A DNA stretch of 7,848 nt, taken from contig CAAEUM010000330.1 in the NCBI GenBank assembly GCA_900759225.1, forward strand, positions 1-7,848. The letters are read 5' to 3'. The notes under the pieces are model-generated. The model was not told the origin of the DNA. It was given only the letters and a program-made list of their open reading frames with translations, and made no database searches. Position numbers and translations under genes: made by a program. Positions 1-5,572 of this stretch are shown here, piece by piece. This DNA is from Lachnospiraceae bacterium (GTDB taxonomy: Bacteria; Bacillota; Clostridia; Lachnospirales; Lachnospiraceae). Every line of letters begins with the position of its first letter. Positions within the stretch are counted from its first letter, which is position 1.

Positions 1-577
1 CAATAACACCAGGACGCACCTCATTTACCACAATTCCTTCTGAAGCCAGACGATCCGCGTAAAGCGTAGTCAACATGGACACAGCCGCCTTGGAAATGCA
101 GTATTCACCTCTGGATGTGGAAGAAACTTCTGCAGAGCAGGAACCAATATTGACAATATGTCCTTTATTTGCAAATAATTGTTCCTGACAAATCATCTGC
201 CTGGCAACTGCCTGAGTGAGAAACATAGTTCCCTTTGCATTAACACCGACTACATGATCAAAACTCTCGGGAGACATTTCCAAAAGATCCTTTCTTTCTT
301 TGGGAGCTATCCCGGCATTATTAACCAAAATATCAATTCGTCCAAAATGACGGATTGTTTCCTCCACTAAACGTTTCTGATCTTCTAGTGAATCAATGGA
401 ACCCTGAATATAATACCAATCAATCCCAAGTTCTGTTAATTCATCTAAATCTTTTTGACATGTTTCCTGATTTTTCAGTGCAAAAATCACCACCTGACAG
501 CCATCTAACCCAAGCTGCTTTGCTACAGCATATCCGATTCCACGGCTTCCGCCTGTTACAATCGCAGTTTTTTTCAT
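1..577 (-). CDS. Short-chain dehydrogenase/reductase (FabG-like SDR), C-terminus cut by window edge
   Basis: This open frame starts at the ATG at 575-577 and stays open for 192 codons to the left edge, so the last roughly 50-60 residues of a typical 250-residue classical SDR are missing. Visible motifs are the Rossmann glycine motif TGGSRGIG (residues 8-15), NNAG (86-89), the active-site Asn113, Ser146, and the YxxxK pair Tyr159/Lys163, followed by RPG at 188-190. All four catalytic residues are present, so it should be an active NAD(P)H-dependent carbonyl reductase or alcohol dehydrogenase in the cytosol. Arg12 in the glycine motif and the absence of an acidic residue after strand beta-2 (VVIFALKN) suggest NADPH preference; this is inference. 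AGGAGG at 585-590, seven bases before the ATG, supports the start. It lies 27 bases behind the flavin oxidoreductase gene, so it is the last visible gene of the operon. It resembles 3-oxoacyl-ACP reductases, but the context argues for a pathway-specific hydroxyl/keto substrate rather than fatty acid synthesis. Confidence 0.93.
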   Translation of the reverse strand, partial: MKKTAIVTGGSRGIGYAVAKQLGLDGCQVVIFALKNQETCQKDLDELTELGIDWYYIQGSIDSLEDQKRLVEETIRHFGRIDILVNNAGIAPKERKDLLEMSPESFDHVVGVNAKGTMFLTQAVARQMICQEQLFANKGHIVNIGSCSAEVSSTSRGEYCISKAAVSMLTTLYADRLASEGIVVNEVRPGVI

Positions 578-604
578 TTCAATCCCTCCTCGTCAACCTC
601 AAAG

Positions 605-1960
605 CTAACCTCGGAAATTCGTAGGAAGCGTCTTTTTCATCTCCAAAAATTCTTTATAAAATGGCATGAACACCTCGCCATCCCGGATAACACAGCCGGT
701 AGGCTTATGGGCCCGAATCAAGTCTCCGCACTTTCCGCAGGTTAAGCACACCTTCTTTGGATTAAGTCTTCCTTCCTTTATAATTTCATTGGCAAAATCT
801 GGATTCGCAAAAGCCATTCTTCCAAAAAGCATACCATCACAAAGCCCTTCCTCTACAGCCCCAGCAGTAAATAAATCGGAAAACTCCCGAAGATAGCTGG
901 GAGCAGAACCATAAATCACCATTTCCGGTACAGCCTTTTTCACGGTACCAATACCACGAATCATGCGATTCAAGCCCGTCAATGGGTGCTCATCCGGGAC
1001 ATATTTCCCCATATCAAAAGGCCTGGTTACATGGGTGGTTGCATAGGGATTTCCCATTGTAAGATTCATCATATCCATACCATAACTGTCATGGAGCTCC
1101 TTTGCCAAACGAATCGGCTCTGTGAAATCCGGAGTCAAGCCGCTGTCAGAACTGACGCCAAATCCGTAAGGGTAAGCATATCCATCATAGATTCCCAAAC
1201 GGCAAGTCACCATGAAATGCTCATCCTCATACACTTTTGCAGCGCTGATTCCATTTTTTAAAAGCCGTGTCCTATTTTCATAACTTCCTCCATACATCCC
1301 TGGACGATTATAGGCAGAAGATAATTCAGCCAGTAAATATCCATGGCAGGACTTAATATCAATTGCATCAAATCCGGCCTCCTTCGCCAGTTTGGCAGCT
1401 TCTCCGAAGGTTTCCTCCAGACGTTTCAGGTAATCATCTGAAACAATGCAGGAATCATCTGCTGCCCGATACTTCTCCAGTTCCGGATGACGGTAGGCAA
1501 TCATCGGTGCCGGGCGATTATTCGGATTGGAATAACGGCCACTATGATTAGCCTGCATAATTAGAAAAGGAGCAAAGCCATTCGCTTTCATTCCCGCTTC
1601 CTTTACCGCTTTTATCAATCGCTTATAGGATTCCAAATTCTCTCTGGTTAAAAGAAGCTGAGTTTTGGAGGAACGCCCTTCCTCTACAATGGAAATGGCC
1701 TCAAACCAAATTACAGCGCTACCACCACTGGCCTCGTTCACATAACGGCGGGTTGTATAATCAGATGGAGAACCATCCTCCAAAGAATCTGCTCCCTCCA
1801 TTGGAGCAATGCCCAGACGGTTTGAGAGTGTAATATCCTTTATCTGTAAGGGACTAGACAAAATGGCTGTATCTTTGGCAAAAGGCAGATTGAGTCCAAG
1901 TTCCTCTCCCCTCTGTTTAATCTTATCTACAGATTTATAGTGAAATTTTTCATGTGACAT
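605..1960 (-). CDS. OYE-family NADH:flavin oxidoreductase with C-terminal Fe-S cysteine motif, no FAD domain
   Basis: This 451-residue protein has an old-yellow-enzyme TIM barrel related to 2,4-dienoyl-CoA reductase, BaiCD and trimethylamine dehydrogenase. The barrel starts near residue 33 (LSSPLQIKDITLSNRLGIAPM, an FMN-binding strand). It continues with QANHSGRY (136-143), DIKSCHGYLL with His206 (201-210), YGGSYENRTR (223-232) and the phosphate-binding DGMLFGRMAFANPDF (375-389). Four cysteines, C405, C408, C411 and C423 (CX2CX2CX11C), match the position of the 4Fe-4S motif that follows the barrel in dienoyl-CoA reductases. The chain ends 28 residues later, so the FAD/NAD(P) domain of the larger relatives is absent and electrons must come from a partner or directly from NAD(P)H. 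It probably reduces an activated C=C bond in the cytosol. The ribosome binding site AAAGGAG (1971-1977) lies inside the last codons of the araC-type gene, with 7 bases between the two genes, so translation is probably coupled. The substrate is unknown. Confidence 0.92.
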   Translation of the reverse strand: MSHEKFHYKSVDKIKQRGEELGLNLPFAKDTAILSSPLQIKDITLSNRLGIAPMEGADSLEDGSPSDYTTRRYVNEASGGSAVIWFEAISIVEEGRSSKTQLLLTRENLESYKRLIKAVKEAGMKANGFAPFLIMQANHSGRYSNPNNRPAPMIAYRHPELEKYRAADDSCIVSDDYLKRLEETFGEAAKLAKEAGFDAIDIKSCHGYLLAELSSAYNRPGMYGGSYENRTRLLKNGISAAKVYEDEHFMVTCRLGIYDGYAYPYGFGVSSDSGLTPDFTEPIRLAKELHDSYGMDMMNLTMGNPYATTHVTRPFDMGKYVPDEHPLTGLNRMIRGIGTVKKAVPEMVIYGSAPSYLREFSDLFTAGAVEEGLCDGMLFGRMAFANPDFANEIIKEGRLNPKKVCLTCGKCGDLIRAHKPTGCVIRDGEVFMPFYKEFLEMKKTLPTNFRG

Positions 1961-1967
1961 GAGAAAA

Positions 1968-2786
1968 TTACTCCTTTTGATCTAAAACATTTTTTCGAAA
2001 TTTACTGGGTGATACCTTCACATACTGTTTAAACTGTTTTGAAAAATAAGCAAAATCCGTATACCCACATGCGGATGCAATATCTGTAATACTCTGATCG
2101 GTTTCTGCCAGAAGTACTTTCGCACGGTTAATTCGAAGGAAAATCACATATCCAATAACCGTGTAGCCTGTTTCATCCTTAAAAACATGAGCAACATAAT
2201 CTTTATTTAAAAACATAGCTGCTGCTACACTTTCAACGGTTATATCCTCCATAAAATGCTGATCCAGATAGTTCATGGTCTTATAGGCAACAGTAGCACC
2301 ACTCCCCACCCGCATCATGGATAAAAGAGGACACTCTCTGAAAATAGTAATGAACATTCTGCGAAGATTAGCCCCCACAAACAATTCCCAGTAACTTTTT
2401 TTCGCCAGATACTCCCGTTCCATTTCCCGAATAATTTCATAAAGATAATTCCAGATTGGCTCAGAAACCGTCAGAAGATGGGAAAAATTAGGAGGACGCT
2501 TAATAAAAATAGCAATGACCTCCGGATATCTGACCTCCTGCTGAAAAAATTCCGGCCGGATTTGAATGATGTAGCGCTCATAAGGATACTCCAAAACTGT
2601 CAGGGTATGATCTTCCAGAGTATTCAGAATAATAAACCCGCCTCTGGTCACTTCATACGCCTTTTCATTGACCTGATAAAGAATCCGGCCGGAAACCAAA
2701 AATATAATCTGATAGGTTTTTTCATAATGATAAGGCAGCTGGTAATCGGCAGTCGTATATCGATGTTCCATCCAGAAATCACCCAT
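1968..2786 (-). CDS. AraC-family transcriptional regulator
   Basis: This 272-residue protein has the usual AraC layout. The N-terminal cupin-like sensor has strands around residues 14-75, including YHYEKTYQIIFLVSGRI and a GGFIILNTLEDH turn. A helical linker follows (110-160), then a C-terminal double helix-turn-helix at about 167-266. The second HTH carries the family signature, SITDIASACGYTDFAYFSK followed by FKQYVKVSPSKFRK (232-265). AGGAGG at 2798-2803 lies 11 bases before the ATG, slightly long but better than anything upstream of the next Met (residue 6). It sits inside the operon, 34 bases after the transporter gene and 7 before the flavoenzyme gene. It is therefore most simply the substrate-responsive activator of this cluster, possibly acting at the direct repeats upstream of the first gene (5374-5465). 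Small-molecule binding is inferred from the cupin domain; the ligand is unknown. Confidence 0.95.
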   Translation of the reverse strand: MGDFWMEHRYTTADYQLPYHYEKTYQIIFLVSGRILYQVNEKAYEVTRGGFIILNTLEDHTLTVLEYPYERYIIQIRPEFFQQEVRYPEVIAIFIKRPPNFSHLLTVSEPIWNYLYEIIREMEREYLAKKSYWELFVGANLRRMFITIFRECPLLSMMRVGSGATVAYKTMNYLDQHFMEDITVESVAAAMFLNKDYVAHVFKDETGYTVIGYVIFLRINRAKVLLAETDQSITDIASACGYTDFAYFSKQFKQYVKVSPSKFRKNVLDQKE

Positions 2787-2820
2787 AAAGGCAGGTTCCT
2801 CCTTTGTATAGTATTAAAAC

Positions 2821-4188
2821 TTACAACATAAAATTAAAAAATAGCATAGCAAGAATCACATTAGCCAGAATTGCAAAGGGCTGAGCAGCTCCATAACCGG
2901 TAGTCGGATCTTCTGAACCAGTGGAACTGATGGCTGCTCCAAGCCCCGGTGCAGATGTACATCCTCCTGCGATCGCTCCGCTTAAAATCAGCCAATTCAG
3001 CTTAAAAAGTTTACGCCCGATAAAGAAACTTACAAAAACTGCAATACCTTCTACAAAAATCGCGGAAACAGCCAAAGTCAGTCCTGAGCCCATCAAAGAA
3101 CCGATTACATCATAACCATAACGCAGTCCTACTACTGCCATAAAGAATACTAAGCCCATATTATAGATTGTTCCAAGGGATTTCGCGTTCATACGAAAAT
3201 TAACAGGGCCAACCTTTCCAACATAGCTTAAAATCAATGCAGCCAAAAGAACACCACCGGCAGCTCCCAAAGAAAAGCTTCCAAAGCTTCCAAGAGGGAT
3301 GGTAATATTACCTACAGTAATGCCAATCACTACAACCAGGGCAATCGTCATAAAGTTAAGCGGCACCTCTGGTATCTTTTTTCCTGAATCCGCAATCGCA
3401 TCCAGTTCTTGCTGATACAGCTTCCTCTCACTTTCCATATCAATTCCAAAAATTTTAGGAAGAACCGAAATCATAACCACAATCACCAGAACGCCGATGG
3501 GGAAAGCCACCGTATAGCCAAGACTAATAGACGAGGAAGCTGCCTCTTTATAGGCCTCTACCTGCTTGTCACTCAGCGACGGGGTATTTTCAACGGTTAA
3601 TTCTCCGGAGGAATCAATTTTTAACAACATCTCCTCCTTCTCATCTGGAGAAGCATTCTCGTAAACCCCTGCATAATCCACATTTCCGGAGGCATCCAGG
3701 GCTGTTCCATATCCGGGTGTGGTAGTCATAGCTCCAGCAAACATACCAATCGACTCGTGAGGTGTGATATGTCTTCCAGATAGTACGGAAGTATAAAGAA
3801 CACAGGTAACAATCATGGATACAACTGGAATACATACACCGATTACAACGAATTTAATTCCATAACGTTTGAAAATGCTTCCAATGCTGCTTCCTACCTT
3901 CAAACCGATTGACACCAAAAACAGAAGAAGAAAAAAGGTAAAAAATGCTTGGGCAACCACACCTGTAGAAAGAATTCGTTTGGCAGCAGAATAACCAACA
4001 GCTCCCTCTGCTACTCCATGAGCCCAGTTTGTGGCAATATATCCAATAATAATTCCAGTAAAAATACCGCCGGATACGCCCAGCGAAAAACTTTTAATTT
4101 TAATTTTTCCAATCATTAATCCTGTAGCAATAGCTAAAAACATAAGAAAAAACTGATTCGTTGCAGTCGAAATTATAAACTTCATCAT
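2821..4188 (-). CDS. AspT/YidE/YbjL-family (AAE) membrane antiporter, short form without RCK domains
   Basis: This 455-residue polytopic membrane protein is built from two homologous halves. Each half carries the family signature: GAMTTTPGYGTA at 152-163 and GAIAGGCTSAPGLGAA at 404-419. Hydrophobic segments are visible near residues 11-27, 33-52, 76-96, 112-135, 222-243, 277-297, 303-322, 340-356, 365-391, 398-416 and 433-453. The family's characterised member, AspT, exchanges aspartate for alanine, and other members are thought to move carboxylates. Typical members are about 550 residues with cytosolic TrkA-C/RCK domains between the halves. Here that linker is only about 30 residues (248-277), while a hydrophilic acidic loop (about 166-222) follows the first signature. 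GGAGGG at 4198-4203 precedes two tandem ATG codons; the first (4186-4188), nine bases away, is taken as the start. It lies 27 bases downstream of the amidohydrolase-family gene, which suggests it imports that enzyme's substrate or exchanges substrate for product. Family assignment is firm; the substrate is unknown. Confidence 0.9.
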   Translation of the reverse strand: MMKFIISTATNQFFLMFLAIATGLMIGKIKIKSFSLGVSGGIFTGIIIGYIATNWAHGVAEGAVGYSAAKRILSTGVVAQAFFTFFLLLFLVSIGLKVGSSIGSIFKRYGIKFVVIGVCIPVVSMIVTCVLYTSVLSGRHITPHESIGMFAGAMTTTPGYGTALDASGNVDYAGVYENASPDEKEEMLLKIDSSGELTVENTPSLSDKQVEAYKEAASSSISLGYTVAFPIGVLVIVVMISVLPKIFGIDMESERKLYQQELDAIADSGKKIPEVPLNFMTIALVVVIGITVGNITIPLGSFGSFSLGAAGGVLLAALILSYVGKVGPVNFRMNAKSLGTIYNMGLVFFMAVVGLRYGYDVIGSLMGSGLTLAVSAIFVEGIAVFVSFFIGRKLFKLNWLILSGAIAGGCTSAPGLGAAISSTGSEDPTTGYGAAQPFAILANVILAMLFFNFML

Positions 4189-4215
4189 ATCAATAAACCC
4201 TCCCTGTATAAATAC

Positions 4216-5223
4216 CTATAGATGAAAAAGCCGCTCTGCGTTTCCAGACAGAATCGCGGTACAATCTGCTTCTTCAAGATTTAGCTCATTAATGCATTTT
4301 AGGGTACGATTAATATATCCTGGTCCCTGTTCAGGGTCAAAGGGCATATCAGAGGCAAACAGAATGTGATTCACTCCAAAGAAATCAATTCCCGCCCGGA
4401 CTGCTGAAGCAGAACCAAAAGAAGCCGTGTCCGCATAGAACTTTTTAAAAGTATCCAAAGGATTTCCCTTCATTTTTGTTTTTGTCAGCTCCTCTTTCAG
4501 TTCCGGAGCTGTCCGAGTCCCATATAATTTAAGTCCATTCTCAATTCTTCCTTCCAGCATAGGGATCATGGCTCCCACATGGTGAGTAATAATCTTGATA
4601 TTAGGAAAATCCTCAAAAATACCGGAAAATGCTAATCTGGACATAGCCACTGTTGTCTGGTAAGGCCATCCAATAGTAAACCACAGTTCATATTTGGAAC
4701 GAGTTTCCGTAGGATATTCAGGAACTAACTGACCACCTACAGGATGAAGCAAAATCGGCAAATCTAGCTTTTCGCAAATTTCATAGATAGGCCAAAATTT
4801 TTCCTGATCTATGGCCTCTCCGTTCATATGCGTGTAAATCTGTACGCCCTTGGCGTCCATGGCTTTACAGCGCTTGATTTCATCCACAGAGGCCGAAACA
4901 TTGTTAAAGGGAATTCCAGCAATAAAACCCTCATAATATTCAGGATACTCCTCGGTGATTTTCTTAATTTCATCGTTGCCCACCGCAGCAATTTGGGGCG
5001 ATTTATCGGGGCCTGCAAAAAGCTCTACAGGAGGTGATACGATATTGGGAATTTGTTTGTAGCCCGGAAACTGTTTCATAACCTCCATTCGGTAGTCCAT
5101 ATCGGACATAGCCTGCATCTTCAACGCTCTCACAAACATGTGAGATTTGTTGGGAGATTCATTCATTGCCAGTTCAGCATACTTCTTAGGCATAAGATGG
5201 CAGAAAACATCAATTGATTTCAT
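4216..5223 (-). CDS. Amidohydrolase-family (Amidohydro_2, ACMSD-like) decarboxylase or hydrolase
   Basis: This 335-residue protein belongs to the metal-dependent TIM-barrel family that includes aminocarboxymuconate-semialdehyde decarboxylase, gamma-resorcylate decarboxylase and 5-carboxyvanillate decarboxylase. Visible motifs are the N-terminal strand IDVFCHLMP (4-12), LPILLHPVGG with His160, IKIITHHVGAMIPMLEGR with His214/His215, and HILFASDMPFDPE with Asp292. These match the usual metal and catalytic positions, except that the first His of the N-terminal HxH pair is Phe7 while His9 is kept. Length is normal for the family. AAAGGGG at 5235-5241 supports the ATG at 5221-5223. It is the first gene of the operon and follows a long AT-rich region with repeats and a candidate promoter. 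Non-oxidative decarboxylation of an unsaturated or aromatic carboxylate is the favoured role given the adjacent antiporter, but hydrolysis or hydration of a ring-cleavage-type product is possible. The enzyme should be cytosolic; no signal peptide is seen. Confidence 0.9.
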   Translation of the reverse strand: MKSIDVFCHLMPKKYAELAMNESPNKSHMFVRALKMQAMSDMDYRMEVMKQFPGYKQIPNIVSPPVELFAGPDKSPQIAAVGNDEIKKITEEYPEYYEGFIAGIPFNNVSASVDEIKRCKAMDAKGVQIYTHMNGEAIDQEKFWPIYEICEKLDLPILLHPVGGQLVPEYPTETRSKYELWFTIGWPYQTTVAMSRLAFSGIFEDFPNIKIITHHVGAMIPMLEGRIENGLKLYGTRTAPELKEELTKTKMKGNPLDTFKKFYADTASFGSASAVRAGIDFFGVNHILFASDMPFDPEQGPGYINRTLKCINELNLEEADCTAILSGNAERLFHL

Positions 5224-5273
5224 AAAAATAGCTTCCCCTTTCTATTAGTCGGTTTGTTGCCTGATGAAGCTAT

Positions 5274-5303
5274 ATTATCATTTTATATGTCTATTTTCTT
5301 GAA
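5274..5303 (-). promoter_or_regulatory. Candidate sigma-A promoter of the amidohydrolase operon
   Basis: On the minus strand TTCAAG (5298-5303) and GATAAT (5274-5279) are separated by 18 bases. Transcription would begin near 5267 and leave a leader of about 44 bases before the ATG at 5223. The -10 is good but the -35 is poor, as expected for an activator-dependent promoter. In such AT-rich DNA other pairs can be drawn, for instance TTGATA with TATAGA between the two 25-base repeats, so this is only a candidate. Confidence 0.3.
5278..5289. repeat. 12-base direct repeat, copy 1 (TCATTTTATATG)
   Basis: TCATTTTATATG occurs exactly here and again at 5364-5375, 86 bases away. This copy falls between the candidate -10 and -35 elements of the operon promoter. 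In sequence this AT-rich a 12-base match could be chance, but the second copy abuts the proximal 25-base repeat, which makes a regulatory role possible. Confidence 0.35.
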
Positions 5304-5363
5304 TAATCCCGGTCTATAATTGGAATATCCTGTGATTGTGACTGTATTTATAGTTGTTTCCCG

Positions 5364-5375
5364 TCATTTTATATG
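5364..5375. repeat. 12-base direct repeat, copy 2 (TCATTTTATATG)
   Basis: This is an exact second copy of TCATTTTATATG, overlapping the left end of the proximal 25-base repeat by two bases. It could form part of an extended regulator site of about 35 bases (5364-5398). The distal 25-base repeat is not preceded by a close match, so this may be coincidence. Confidence 0.35.
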
Positions 5376-5398
5376 CACTTTTCTCTCCTAACGTCTAT
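5374..5398. repeat. 25-base direct repeat, proximal copy (putative AraC-type operator)
   Basis: This copy matches the one at 5441-5465 in 22 of 25 positions, and all three differences are C/T changes. The shared core on the plus strand is TGCACTTTTCT, two variable bases, then CTAACGT. It lies about 70 bases upstream of the candidate -35 and is extended on its left by the 12-base repeat at 5364-5375. Direct repeats upstream of a promoter are the usual binding arrangement for AraC-family activators, and such a regulator is encoded in the operon. The binding role is inferred. Confidence 0.6.
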
Positions 5399-5440
5399 AT
5401 ATGAACAAATTTCCATATCAAATATATCTTCAACATATAA

Positions 5441-5465
5441 TGCACTTTTCTTTTCTAACGTTTAT
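5441..5465. repeat. 25-base direct repeat, distal copy (putative AraC-type operator)
   Basis: This is the second copy of the repeat at 5374-5398, offset by 67 bases, or a little over six helical turns. It carries TGCACTTTTCT, two variable bases and CTAACGT in the same orientation. It lies between the kinase terminator and the proximal copy, so it is not coding. The two sites could be bound together by a dimeric regulator with DNA looping; this is inference. Confidence 0.6.
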
Positions 5466-5497
5466 TTTCAATATATTTCAACAATTCCTACATAAAG

Positions 5498-5540
5498 AAA
5501 CACCCCCTTTTTCTTTTATTTATAAAAAAAGGGGATGTTT
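5498..5540 (-). terminator. Intrinsic terminator of the nif3-nucleoside kinase unit
   Basis: On the minus strand a 15-base-pair stem forms between 5526-5540 and 5498-5512: AAACAUCCCCUUUUU pairs with AAAAAGGGGGUGUUU, with one G-U pair, around a 13-base loop. The stem ends in UUU and is followed by CUUUAUG, giving a modest U-rich tail. It begins 33 bases after the kinase stop codon, as expected for its terminator. The plus-strand version has a C-A mismatch in place of the wobble pair, so the minus orientation is favoured. Confidence 0.75.
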
Positions 5541-5572
5541 ACAATTTATTTACTCATGCATTTGTCATGGTT

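Larger units (their letters stand above)
5224..5572. other. AT-rich intergenic regulatory region (349 bases)
   Basis: No credible gene is seen here on either strand. The region separates the kinase gene from the amidohydrolase operon and is much more AT-rich than either side (for example 15 G/C among the 60 bases at 5401-5460). From right to left it holds a hairpin terminator, the distal and proximal copies of a 25-base direct repeat, a 12-base repeat and a candidate promoter with the ribosome binding site of the amidohydrolase gene. Its length and repeat content fit an inducible promoter with upstream activator sites. Confidence 0.7.

Noticed and set aside
2787..2820. Separate promoter for the AraC gene in the gap after the transporter
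   Set aside because: An AT-rich TACTAT-like -10 can be drawn, but no convincing -35 is seen and the gap is only 34 bases; co-transcription is simpler.
2478..2831. 117-codon open frame on the plus strand
   Set aside because: It is antisense to the AraC-family gene, which has full-length domain support and an RBS.
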